A stretch of 41,684 bases of DNA, from contig JALQVI010000007.1 of NCBI GenBank assembly GCA_023260395.1, forward strand, positions 1 to 41,684, in the 5' to 3' direction. This document shows, one piece after another, positions 19,801 through 26,366 of the stretch. The DNA comes from Candidatus Nanopelagicales bacterium (GTDB taxonomy: Bacteria > Actinomycetota > Actinomycetes > S36-B12 > UBA5976). Position 1 is the stretch's first letter. The number at the start of each line of letters is the position of its first letter. The translations under genes and the position numbers were made by a program. The notes below the pieces were generated by a model, which searched no databases, was not told where the DNA came from, and saw only the letters and a program-made list of their open reading frames with translations.

Positions 19801-22800
19801 TCGGTTCGAACTGTCACCCATTGATCGTTACCAATGGACCGTTGGTATTCCACAGCCTTTGGCGAACCCCAAGCCATAACGTTCAAATCTGTTTGCCACG
19901 TGCGCGGCGCAATCATTGAGGTCGCGGCGCTGCTGTGGTCCCACACAACAGGCTGTTGGTTAAAACTTGCAACCCATCCGTAGTAATGAATAGTTGGATT
20001 GTCCGACGGCGTTCCCGTAACTCCACCTGGGCCAGAAGCAATCAGACGGTAATCCCGGCCATATCCCGATCGTCCAATGCCGACATCTGAAAAGGTCAGA
20101 TCAGCAGGACTGAAAACTCCATTAACCGAAGTGACGGTCTTGATAGTTGACCAATCAAAGGCTTGGCTCGGACGTGATTGCAGTACGAGCTGATCAACCG
20201 TTCCGCCATTGGGATCAGGAGCCATCGTGAGATTGATTCTTGCCAGAATGCTGGAACGACTGGCAGACAACTGCGGCATTCCTGGCGGTGCTGCCCTTGT
20301 GAATTCAACAGGTGCGGACCATGGGCCTGCGTGAAAATCAGAAACTAAACGGACCTGGTAAATCTGAGTACCACTAGCCGGCACGTCAACTTTACGTAGC
20401 GCACCACCAAATGTTTGGACATCGTCATATGTCGTTACATCGCCATCGATGACGCCACGACGCACTTGCACTTGATTGACTCGCGCCAAATCTGCAAGCG
20501 ACATTTTCCAAGTCAATTGAGCGTTACCAGAGACACCTTGAACAGTCACAGTGCGTGGTGCTGGCAAGTCGTCTTGCACAATCACTCGCCTCGTGACCGT
20601 ACTTGAATCGACAAATCCACCGTGTGCCGTAAACGACACGTCATAAGTCGTGTTCTTGGTAACTGCGACTTCAGCGCTCAAGTCCGTGATGGCTGGAGAC
20701 AAAACAATGTCGGGATCTTGTTGCACGAATCCGTCACCAGCGACAGCTTTGAGAACGAGCTTGAAGGAATCAAGTGTGTGATCCCAACGCACTTGCGAAT
20801 TAATAATCCACTTGGTGTCATCAGGGTTGTCCCATTTCACCAGAACAACGCCATCTTTAGTTTGATCTGCCTGAAGTCCGGTCGGAGTCCATGGCGTCCA
20901 TGGTGTATCAAATCCGGCCGAAACACCCCAAGACAAATTAACGACTTGGCCTTCGACATCTCGTGCTCTTACTAAACCGCAATACTTACGTCCAGGGTCT
21001 AAACCAGTAATAGTGACAACGGGATCATGGGTAACAAGACTTGTTGAACTCGACCCGATAGCGCTACAACCACCTTGATACGTCCAGGGCTGCCAATTAA
21101 CTAAAGCACCATCGGAACTCAATCCAGATATGACGATTTTTGCTGTCGTTGGTGACGATGCTTGCGACGACACCACCGTCACATCTGGCACCGTACCTGA
21201 CCGCACCGCAGTAACTCGGTCGCCAGGATCCGAAACGTAGTCATCTACGACGTATCTGATTGCCCAGTCTCCACCGGTCGCACCGCGTTCAAAATACTGA
21301 CGAACGTCCTTACCGAGATGTTGAACGAATGGGTCAGTGCTTCCGTCGTAGTACGACAGCAAATCAATGCCAGTTAGGCTCGCTGCGATATCCGTTGGAA
21401 CTGTCCAATTGAACTCCATGCTGTTTTTATGTTCGCGGAAAGTTGGCGCAGCAGGTTTCGGAAGAATTGGCACTGAAGTTTTCGTGATGGTCGTACCTGT
21501 CGAGGCAATCGATCGCACAACACGCGAGACCGTTATGGCGTATTGCGCATTTGGCACAATTGCATCGACCACGATGTAGCCACGGAAACCGTCGGCTGGA
21601 ACATCGATTACTCGCCGCGTTGGTGAATTCCCAACTTGAATTGAAACTCGATGGTCATCGTTTCCATCGACTGCGGTCCATTGCAATTTCATTTGAGTCG
21701 CCGAAATTATTCGAGCAGATACATCTGTGACATTGGCCAAGCTCGCGGCTGTGGGCAAACCTTGAAAATCTTTGACCAGCCCTGCGCTTAAGTGCTGGTT
21801 CATTACTGTGTAGAAAACTGCTCGCATTGGACCAACAGTTAAATGATCCATACGACCTTGGGCACCTGCCGCAATGACATTGTTGGTTTGCGGAATTTCA
21901 TTTCCAGCACTATCGAAAACTTGAAAAACTGTGCTCACAGTCTGGAAATCCGGCACAGAAATGTTTGAGTAAATCGTATTCGTGCCATCGCGATTTTCAT
22001 CGAATGTCACACTGTTTGGCGGACTCAGCGGAGTCGCAGAATCAGTGAATGCCGTGAACGCAGCAAACCCAGTGATGGTTTTCGAGCCAGCAACGTTTGT
22101 TGGACGAACTTCAATTCGCCAGCTCTTGCCGGCAGTCAGGGGCAACCAACCGGAACGAGAGCCGCCGTTAGGAATCGTTGCTGTTACGGGGTTGGCACCT
22201 GAATCCGGATTGCTTGCCGTCACTAGAAAATTTGCTGCCGTCGAGCCGGCTCCGGGAGTAACCGCAATGGTTGCTCCACCTTTATCACTCGCACTAAGCG
22301 CAATTGAAGGACGAACAAGTGGTGATACGCCAACGTCGACTACAGCCGCAGCGCCAACACCTAGCGAGTTAACCGAAGACAAACGAAAAGACACTGGCGA
22401 TGATTGACCAGTGATTTTGATCGACGTTACGACGCCAAGACTTCGTACTTCACTTGCTCGTCCCGGTCGATCGATGATGAGTTGATAACCCGTCACCGTT
22501 GTTTTTGGTGCCGCCCATGACAACGTCGTTGCTCCAGAAACTATCGCCGTTGCCTTTAACGTCGTCGGCGGCAACGATGGCGAAGAACCTGTTGCAATCG
22601 ATTTGGATTTCGATGGACCAAAGCCTTTGTACTGATCCCAACCACGCGCCGTGACTGTATAAGGGGCATCAACGAGACCAGACAATACTGCTGATGGCTT
22701 GTAGCCCCATTGATAAATCGTTACAGGTGCGACACCTGCCTTAGTACTAGTCGCGATAATTTGCGTGAGAGGAAAATTCGAAGAATCAGCGTTGGCAAAA

Positions 22801-23444
22801 TTCACTGTCGCTGCACCATCGGTTTGAGAAACAGTAAATGCCGAAACCGTAGGTAAATACGAAGTGGTCATAGGAGCTACGTACGTGTTGTACCCCGAGA
22901 CCCACGCGCTGGCGGCTGCTGTGGCACTTGCTTCAGCGCGAACACTTGCCGAGTACATCGCATTTTCGTCAACGTCGAAAAGTGCACTGCCCCCGACTGT
23001 GAAGTTATTCGCACCAATTGTGACCTGCGAAATTTGAGTTGTCTGTGTCTGCACTTTTGTCGAGTTTTGTTTTGTCAGTTTGACTGTGTAGGTGCGTCCA
23101 ACGACGCCGGAAAAAGTGACCGAAACCATTTTTTGGTCTCCGATGGCTTGAACAGAGTACGGCGTTCCATCCGTTGGGTTTTGCGAACCAGAGCCACCGC
23201 TTCCACCGCCAGTGCCAGTGCCACCGGTTGATCCACCTGTAGAACCGCCTGTACCACCAGCAGCTCCGCCTGTACCACCAGCTGTGCCACCAGTCCCGCC
23301 GGCCGTCCCGCCACCAATTGGAGTCGGGGTATCAGCAGTTGAAGCTTGTGAAAGGGTCGTCGCGGCTTGAACTGGCTGGACCAACATCGACAAGGTCAGC
23401 GCAAAAGAAAGCACTGCAACAAGGTGCAGAGCTTTCTTCTTCAT
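10812..23444 (-). CDS. Giant secreted multidomain protein with Fn3-like and Ig-like modules
   Basis: About 4210 residues without interruption. Residues 1-28 are a signal peptide (MKKKALHLVAVLSFAL... ending VQAA). Residues 44-87 are a Gly/Thr/Ser linker. Fibronectin-III-like modules (WTAVDGND, VKWDNPDD, ATWNGPAHG, VRWEPPTTG) fill roughly 100-1550. About a dozen Ig-like modules of 85-100 residues follow (about 1640-2830), sharing patterns such as APTVT, LSGTAG, GTWS and ITQTDVAGN. A less regular beta-rich part with Cys and Trp/Tyr follows (2830-3780), then an Ala/Lys-rich helical segment (about 3800-3935) and a C-terminal domain of about 270 residues with several Cys. No LPXTG, membrane anchor or cell-wall repeat was seen. 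It is probably an adhesin, a surface fibre or the carrier of an exported C-terminal effector. The ATG at 23444 is chosen because AAGGG lies 9 bases upstream and the signal peptide follows; the frame stays open 34 codons further upstream. Confidence 0.88.
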   Translation of the reverse strand: MKKKALHLVAVLSFALTLSMLVQPVQAATTLSQASTADTPTPIGGGTAGGTGGTAGGTGGAAGGTGGSTGGSTGGTGTGGGSGGSGSQNPTDGTPYSVQAIGDQKMVSVTFSGVVGRTYTVKLTKQNSTKVQTQTTQISQVTIGANNFTVGGSALFDVDENAMYSASVRAEASATAAASAWVSGYNTYVAPMTTSYLPTVSAFTVSQTDGAATVNFANADSSNFPLTQIIATSTKAGVAPVTIYQWGYKPSAVLSGLVDAPYTVTARGWDQYKGFGPSKSKSIATGSSPSLPPTTLKATAIVSGATTLSWAAPKTTVTGYQLIIDRPGRASEVRSLGVVTSIKITGQSSPVSFRLSSVNSLGVGAAAVVDVGVSPLVRPSIALSASDKGGATIAVTPGAGSTAANFLVTASNPDSGANPVTATIPNGGSRSGWLPLTAGKSWRIEVRPTNVAGSKTITGFAAFTAFTDSATPLSPPNSVTFDENRDGTNTIYSNISVPDFQTVSTVFQVFDSAGNEIPQTNNVIAAGAQGRMDHLTVGPMRAVFYTVMNQHLSAGLVKDFQGLPTAASLANVTDVSARIISATQMKLQWTAVDGNDDHRVSIQVGNSPTRRVIDVPADGFRGYIVVDAIVPNAQYAITVSRVVRSIASTGTTITKTSVPILPKPAAPTFREHKNSMEFNWTVPTDIAASLTGIDLLSYYDGSTDPFVQHLGKDVRQYFERGATGGDWAIRYVVDDYVSDPGDRVTAVRSGTVPDVTVVSSQASSPTTAKIVISGLSSDGALVNWQPWTYQGGCSAIGSSSTSLVTHDPVVTITGLDPGRKYCGLVRARDVEGQVVNLSWGVSAGFDTPWTPWTPTGLQADQTKDGVVLVKWDNPDDTKWIINSQVRWDHTLDSFKLVLKAVAGDGFVQQDPDIVLSPAITDLSAEVAVTKNTTYDVSFTAHGGFVDSSTVTRRVIVQDDLPAPRTVTVQGVSGNAQLTWKMSLADLARVNQVQVRRGVIDGDVTTYDDVQTFGGALRKVDVPASGTQIYQVRLVSDFHAGPWSAPVEFTRAAPPGMPQLSASRSSILARINLTMAPDPNGGTVDQLVLQSRPSQAFDWSTIKTVTSVNGVFSPADLTFSDVGIGRSGYGRDYRLIASGPGGVTGTPSDNPTIHYYGWVASFNQQPVVWDHSSAATSMIAPRTWQTDLNVMAWGSPKAVEYQRSIGNDQWVTVRTDQVSGDSYGTVVTDTAIGDSAPTYRVRVIALDDVAENWMTLTPHVKPTLRARVIDDQGDAYVAIEVQGNDYAIRNITTEWVGQSSPFPHWSNSGSSMSYTVPAWELLYYAGGHEATLKIAVHTDDPYGTGEPPGGWVTTSLTTMVPQDVVKQVRNLSVTRNGSQVTATWNGPAHGNGLVPTSFDVQVMRGGSWKQVGNIIGHLQDYGDVYSWTGVVPNAVTLGVTSKVDSGDTPSLARRVTTDVARWTPEAVTQARADFGQGITRVRWEPPTTGVPESYRVTNTRTLESVVVDAPRTSIDLVAQSGDSFTVVGLVDGIAGTPTTVVSAAVQLPTVTSTVENNLPKIAISLASGQTTASWHIDAVVNNRVVGSRNVANQTQSLILQWTDLQAMGIGEGDAATIKVYLKDSAGTDFAMPASADLIGRPASPKLLTPSADALITGDTVEVSGKSGAPNVVVTYGRGTQVAARTLAVSAGSWSTSFPVGDDGVSTLSVYAQGVAVGGNSPTSIPVTANVRIDRRSPVPTISAPKVDSTGVEINVTKDPRFFGSAATDLGDLAAITLDVMQGQEKLRTTQGAVTGGNWSADLSSLSDGDYTFRVTQKDDAGHSGTATRNITFDTKAPTVTATATATRTTLTLSGTAGIAANDIKTVLISQAGADVTVNVDSNGQWSKTITLAPGPYSPKITQTDVAGNTTEFSVPEITVGRVVPTVTASATMTKAGVVYSGTASTDPLVEATVTVKVGTVIKEAVVSKGKWTAAAIELQDGLWDATVTQKGIFGDVGQTTTSFTVITAPPALSITAPTAGVQTRATSIQVSGTAGIRLTDADSVSVVATRGTAETKTAVASVNDDGTWSTSVPLGAEGTWVITATQRGYLTSQTQKQVANVIVDRTAPTVTFNACNPCRAPSFVVKNGTGTPTADIRNGISTNTVTAVAGANGSWTLPLDDGDFGATVYVSDIAGNQAAVDSPLLSVDATVPTPTVDPPSQTADAINWQAKVSGTASMGLRDVRKVDVSLQSLTSSPTTKTVTVNVSTDGKWELPLTNLNGRWQIQSVKQSDSIGVGVSDYQTSNDKLLYRVVADDTTFAKPVVVAPAQPEGDVTWTWRHPVAERPATLLLKVWAAGANLTNDSPVWSQQVTNTSGGSGSISLNGLSEGRYQATLEVSDGVAAPVVSAPISWVRDFTTPAPTLSVQGADNGVVRDVSAVTLSGTAGTLPLDNTSVRVQVSVAGQQVLTVPATITNGTWSLPLPAGLPEGPVTIAVQQRDAAMRVGTSPSQSLTIQTAATLTSFAVKPSATAGKIEVTTSGSAPTRGSITAIGWKNSTGPAITGSCPIASITVSGGVWSCTTLVNNAAFPNNTWTVTMTSSLPSWTNTTCATGADCFLAAPTVGKIAGPAGSFTGVFNPLSPDPAISSPGRASRVNPSFVLTGVASTDTVSNNFVVVKLWRGSSVTTDAPISIQADNVQGTWTTQGLMDAALPAGQSWTGTWTATVTQGDSQSRVGTSLPITFIVDGTAPVAPTLTSSSSTLLRGLRANDEGDLNAVTVKAWRSGSNLASAPDVSASATMSLINTDSGAKPGWSYKLPSAGDWTVKLVQADQAGNVTESAPIALTNLAEPVAPTMTLTTGTSILHQGCIVPSTNEIYECGQTVAYVDIVVTGQAGGRGTLSAPDGTRGNFNPNAVNFGWDAAGITTNGFHRFYISQGAPDTVVPVSVTYQPDSPLEQSVTKTLQVTRPKLNTAVALSWGNWKYKDKPIDAAKGLTVTACAFLKPQYWWYFNKPKLYVEGSDTPIAEDQITYTSSNVKCFYLDTGKMTPGQYRFVIKWPGEEEYGGFTYRMPWVSTFSRRPVQMSVSSADRQTSVNQVTRVNLDLNTPNKLGDTYLGERNADGSVQLLRKVNGVIDAAHPLATAATTFPRDWYKADGQAALSFTPTQAGRIDAVLRYVGTNAADDPVDLPISFAVEPNPVSVSGALTDGMYGLDATANMSVGAAGLQGRLSIDGITQTSAVSCAPTCSGSIAIPGSNLRNQRGTLRAHFISSVTNEDYSWDLAYYRAPLHPTVSITGLASTLTRDTYPQFTTSVIWPAGTPDDLKTGSIDVGSETAIPTYGTRITCPSAWNVYDCGTRSHLLTNLVTGSVTREVGPGVVSPTFVSATPTTWNTTTFVGAGNWTVYANYVPADANHDTSGNSVAVGGTGAVDLKYTVGSITTNTDEYECEFQNNLGQDGPCKNLYDPMIPLYSTVDPGDSVTVREGQSVILRGSASIYRVNPSYDNRTTMGSSVDFDEIPVMGEAAPIENTREQDMWNFYTNFGSGDNTTIMDPWSRNYGRDSAVRAWGRNDVNGYYGGPDCPTTEWCFQQVFQTFDSPDYTPIAAGNYTIRVNRRTEPRNVPGSRVVDTKYLDLIVEGWPASVGAKVNREQGTSKVGIEVEPRWPSLPKRIAGHTDAGVTINIGLYRPGWTEAKTVADCTLDGVCINTADGTKSGTSAQHTLLVNTDLTSFMGGLSPAEFFDGQTKFYVDVRSEWGDGSKEDIPIGTDAANTGSTNLNIATRYTGGYPDDVDVSDIDDWKAFQLSFQELLESSGMSSDAAGILSSVVRWTLQVAMEIIGSVGGRSQQAVAKVGRKIVTTVIQRVARSLAAKMPSVASKTVSTLNMTARLAKASATAAKSALIRPFRAFGTRIPVLSSKVAGNIAKKPGLLTKAAMVAKSATGQVVINAAKQDVTNCAKGDCYVVRGSLAIRELATNSDPTTAVDRALATLAGDINKPRQMAFDAVKNKFASEGVSDFQPSMNVGYGDMRSFRFTQFFVVSASPTIPAGLTSAQKQAWHLRLTLLDAPNGNSLGGDAWVAECDLAGTCSRLVDGVSVLVAGGNYTFSAMFPKSVSWAPQAAYVRVDLLNDANAIVSTQKSTVAFQGRGPYDPEDWSIATTNNCYASSVAGDTSKRNLKWWNAERWRAPHETRHRSSQFCFAYDGPAPALGSTNPDKYYATENEEYWYRRANSLP
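23184..23315 (-). repeat. Gly/Thr-rich low-complexity tandem repeat inside the giant gene
   Basis: This 132-bp segment encodes 44 residues made almost only of Gly, Thr, Ser and Ala in units like TAGGTGG. It is a flexible linker between the signal peptide and the first module. Such repeats can change length by slippage. Confidence 0.8.
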
Positions 23445-23477
23445 GGCAGTGACCCTTAATCTTTCCTTCAAACTCAA

Positions 23478-23507
23478 AGAATACGAGGTATTCCCCGTGT
23501 CAGACAA
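23478..23507 (-). promoter_or_regulatory. Candidate promoter of the giant gene with overlapping dyad
   Basis: On the minus strand TTGTCT (23502-23507) and TATTCT (23478-23483) are separated by 18 bases and would give a leader of about 25 bases before the ATG at 23444. The palindrome GAATAC-GAG-GTATTC (23479-23493) overlaps the -10 element, as expected for a repressor site. The hexamers are only moderate matches. Confidence 0.45.
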
Positions 23508-23628
23508 TGGAATGTGGGAAATCTTGTTGAATCTTGCGTGAAGCATTTGGAAACTCGCGGGAATTCATCGCGGCCAAAAGTGGTTCACAATAGGAGAAGT
23601 AATCATTGACAAATTCGAGGTGACTTAG

Positions 23629-24558
23629 ATGTACCCAGCACGGGATCTCTACACGGTGGTTGTCCCACCTAGCCACGAACTCGCTGATGGCGTGAAATCG
23701 GGCATTGTTTTAGTCCACGGTTTGACCGGGTTTATGGATGCCGGCTCTGGCGGTCGATTGGCTGTCCAACACATCTTGGAAACCATGCCAAATCGTCCGG
23801 TGGCTTATTTCCACATTGACGAACTTTACGATTACCGTGGCCGTCGCCCACGAACGATTTTTGACTCAGATCATTACGAGTCGATGGATTTGCCGCATCT
23901 GACATTGAGCGAAGTTACCGACGAAGCCGGTACGACGTTTCTATTGCTTCACGGTGTTGAACCAGATTTGGGATGGCAAAGTGTCGTGCGCAGTGTCATT
24001 GATTTGATTCGTACATACGGTGTTCGCTTAACAGTTGGCATTCATGCGATTCCATGGCCGGCGCCACATACTCGACCAGTAGAAATTACGGCGCACTCTT
24101 CTGACCCTGACTTGCTCGGCATCCACCAGCCATGGGTTGGTCAAGTTGAAATTCCTGGCAGCGTTGCAGGCTTGATTGAAATCAATCTCGCGCAATCCAA
24201 ACTGCCAGCGATGGGTTACGCAGCCCACGTCCCTCACTATGTCGCTAGCGGCGAATACCCAAAGGCAGCGTTGGCATTACTTGACCAAATTGCGTTGAGC
24301 ACTGGTCTTGTTATTCCGCGAGATTCGCTGCGCGAAGCCGCAGCGGCAATGGACATCGACATTGACCAGCAAATCTCTAGTGTCGAAGAGAATCGCGAAG
24401 TAGTTTCTTCGCTGGAAAAGCAGCATGACGCAGTGATGTTGTCTCGCCGCGAACTCACAGCTACCGCAGATGGTTCTTTGGTAAGCGGCGATGAACTTGC
24501 CGCATCGCTAGAGAAGTACCTTGCCGATCTAGACGAAAAAGGCAACGACGACTTTTAG
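23629..24558 (+). CDS. PAC2 family protein (proteasome assembly chaperone-like)
   Basis: The 309-residue protein matches the actinobacterial PAC2 family: the N-terminal IVLVHGLTGFMDAGSGGRLAVQHIL, the strand VAYFHIDELYDYRGRRP, DLPHLTLSEVTDEAGTTFLLLHGVEPDLGW, and the later GIHAIPWPAPHTRP and PAMGYAAHVPHYVA. A Glu/Gln-rich helical C-terminal stretch (about 240-300) follows. The archetype PAC2 helps proteasome assembly in eukaryotes; in Actinobacteria these proteins occur in species with 20S proteasomes, but their function is not settled. GAGGTGA is 5 bases before the ATG, an excellent ribosome-binding site. It is divergent from the giant gene and overlaps manB by 4 bp at the 3' end. Confidence 0.88.
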   Translation: MYPARDLYTVVVPPSHELADGVKSGIVLVHGLTGFMDAGSGGRLAVQHILETMPNRPVAYFHIDELYDYRGRRPRTIFDSDHYESMDLPHLTLSEVTDEAGTTFLLLHGVEPDLGWQSVVRSVIDLIRTYGVRLTVGIHAIPWPAPHTRPVEITAHSSDPDLLGIHQPWVGQVEIPGSVAGLIEINLAQSKLPAMGYAAHVPHYVASGEYPKAALALLDQIALSTGLVIPRDSLREAAAAMDIDIDQQISSVEENREVVSSLEKQHDAVMLSRRELTATADGSLVSGDELAASLEKYLADLDEKGNDDF

Positions 24559-25634
24559 CGATCTGAAGAAAATCTGACTGCTGAATCCGGAATTTCAGCA
24601 CCAGGGAACACTCGAGCGCCCGAGTTCAGTTCGTTATGCGCGCCAAGTGAAGCATTTTCGGCGATGACCGTATCTGTAATTGAACTGTGAGCACCAACAC
24701 TTGCATCGCTACTGACAATGGATCGGGTTACGCGTGCATCCGCTGCGATGAACACCCCGTCATAGATGACGCTTGATTCAACAACAGCATTTTCTGCGAT
24801 GACGACATTGGCGCCAACATAGGTTCCGCCAACTACTGTTGCCGATTCATGAACCTTGGCGGTTTCGTGAATGACTGCTTCGCCTGTTCGGTTTTCTAAC
24901 AATGGACTAGGGGCAATTCCTCGCACTAAATCCGCGGAGCCTTTTGCGAATGCAAGTGGTGTTCCCAAATCCAACCAATAGCCTTCGTCAACAACTCCAA
25001 TGACAGTCGCATTTGACTCGAGCAATTGAGGGAAAGTTTCGCGTTCAACGGAAACGACCTGCCCCTCGGGAATGCGATCAATCACGCTCCGTTTAAACAC
25101 ATAACAACCGGCATTAATTTGGTCTGTCACAATTTCTTCGGGAGTCGTCGGCTTTTCCTTGAAAGCCAAGACGCGACCTTGATCATCAGTAGGCACTAGT
25201 CCATAAGCACGTGGATCTTCGACACGTGTGAGATACAAAGCAACATCTGCATTGGCTTCACGCCACTTCGAAACAAGTGCTTCGATGTCGAGACCTGTTA
25301 AGACATCACCATTAAAAATAAGAACCGGTTCGTCAGGGCCACAAGTGAGATATTGAGCTGCGTTGCGAATCGCTCCACCAGTACCTAGGGGCTCGGTTTC
25401 AACGGCGTAATGAATATCGACCGATACTTCGGATTGGTTGTTGAAATATTCTTCAAAAACTTCTGCTCGATAAGACGTTCCCAGAATGATGCGATCAACT
25501 CCGGCGCGCTGAGCTAATGCAATCTGGTGCGATGTGCATGGAAAGCCTGCAACCGGCAACATCGGCTTGGGTGTAGCAATCGTCAATGGGCGCAATCGCG
25601 TACCTTGGCCACCAACTAAAAGAATCGCTTGCAT
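24555..25634 (-). CDS. manB: Mannose-1-phosphate guanylyltransferase
   Basis: Makes GDP-mannose from mannose-1-phosphate and GTP, the donor for mannosylated lipids and polymers. The nucleotidyltransferase signature LVGGQGTRLRPLTIATPKPMLP is at residues 6-27, followed by the metal-binding NGDVLTG, DQINAGCYVF and VSVERETFPQLL. The C-terminal third is a left-handed hexapeptide-type repeat region (AVVESSVIYDGVFIAADARV). The segment SADLVRGIAPSP and the length of 359 residues agree closely, from memory, with Mycobacterium tuberculosis ManB (Rv3264c), so the symbol follows mycobacterial usage (manC elsewhere). It is preceded closely by the TIGR03089 gene (4-bp gap), suggesting an operon, and converges with the PAC2 gene with a 4-bp overlap. 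Confidence 0.9.
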   Translation of the reverse strand: MQAILLVGGQGTRLRPLTIATPKPMLPVAGFPCTSHQIALAQRAGVDRIILGTSYRAEVFEEYFNNQSEVSVDIHYAVETEPLGTGGAIRNAAQYLTCGPDEPVLIFNGDVLTGLDIEALVSKWREANADVALYLTRVEDPRAYGLVPTDDQGRVLAFKEKPTTPEEIVTDQINAGCYVFKRSVIDRIPEGQVVSVERETFPQLLESNATVIGVVDEGYWLDLGTPLAFAKGSADLVRGIAPSPLLENRTGEAVIHETAKVHESATVVGGTYVGANVVIAENAVVESSVIYDGVFIAADARVTRSIVSSDASVGAHSSITDTVIAENASLGAHNELNSGARVFPGAEIPDSAVRFSSDR

Positions 25635-25638
25635 GCCT

Positions 25639-26364
25639 CTACTCTTTCACATCGTGAGTCGTGCTTAATGTTATGAAACTGTCAATGCGTTCGTTTATGA
25701 CGAGTGCCTCAATGTCTACTGTTCCATCAATGAGCACAACGCTGCATCCAACTACTGCCGGAACTATCACTTGCCATAACAATCGTGTTGTTAAGTCGCC
25801 AACGTAATCGATTGCTACGCGCGAGGTAGACGTCAGTTTATGCTGCGCAACTAGTTCCTGAGCAGCCGCTACTAACTGAGTCTTTGTCTTGGTAGATTCA
25901 CCAGTTCGACAAACGACGTCGATGTCGGCGAATCTTCCCATCGCCGAGAAGTGATCACCATAACCACGAACTTCAAGTGACCCATTCACTACAGACGTCG
26001 ACAAGTCACGTTCGGGCATGCCGAATGGATCTCGACTGATAATCACGATGTCTCGGGCATCAGAACAGAATTCAATTCCATCACGATCGACTACGCACAG
26101 AGCATCCTGAGTCTGCGCATCAAGCACTGCTTGAACGCTCATCGCTGCCGCTAACCACACTGGGGACTGCCAGTGATTCCCTAGATTGCAATAGATTGAT
26201 TCGCCATCTTCGACGTCAAGTCCATCGCGCAACATGTTTGCAGCTTTTGAGACTCCGTTGAGAAAAGTTGTGCCACTTAATTCAATTCGACTGACGTCTG
26301 TGACCCACGTGTACATCGGTGCTGGCCCAAATGTTTGTGCCGCTCGCGCAATTAGTTCCCACAT
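25639..26364 (-). CDS. TIGR03089 family protein (AMP-binding-enzyme-like)
   Basis: A 241-residue actinobacterial protein of the family TIGR03089, which resembles a fragment of acyl-CoA synthetase/AMP-binding enzymes but is too short to be a complete one. It shows IELSGTTFLNGVSKAANML, GESIYCNLGNHWQSPVWLAAAM, and a final VVPAVVGCSVVLIDG. No ATP-binding P-loop (TSGTTG-like) is present, so catalysis as a synthetase is unlikely. It is found near LCP and GDP-mannose genes in Mycobacterium (Rv3268 near Rv3267 and Rv3264c, from memory), which suggests an envelope-related role. Spacing of 2 bp to the amidase stop and 4 bp to manB indicates one operon: amidase, TIGR03089, manB. Confidence 0.8.
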   Translation of the reverse strand: MWELIARAAQTFGPAPMYTWVTDVSRIELSGTTFLNGVSKAANMLRDGLDVEDGESIYCNLGNHWQSPVWLAAAMSVQAVLDAQTQDALCVVDRDGIEFCSDARDIVIISRDPFGMPERDLSTSVVNGSLEVRGYGDHFSAMGRFADIDVVCRTGESTKTKTQLVAAAQELVAQHKLTSTSRVAIDYVGDLTTRLLWQVIVPAVVGCSVVLIDGTVDIEALVINERIDSFITLSTTHDVKE

Positions 26365-26366
26365 AA

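Noticed and set aside
11153-22407. Many open frames of 60-170 codons on the plus strand inside the giant gene
   Set aside because: They are antisense or shifted shadows with Arg/Ser/Cys-rich, non-family translations and no ribosome-binding sites; no independent gene is supported.
23184-23315. GC-rich repeats as a CRISPR or insertion-sequence remnant
   Set aside because: They are in frame, encode a Gly/Thr linker and have no spacer structure or terminal inverted repeats.
23445-23546. 34-codon N-terminal extension of the giant protein
   Set aside because: It would place the signal peptide internally, has no ribosome-binding site, and contains the candidate promoter; the ATG at 23444 has AAGGG upstream and a typical signal peptide.
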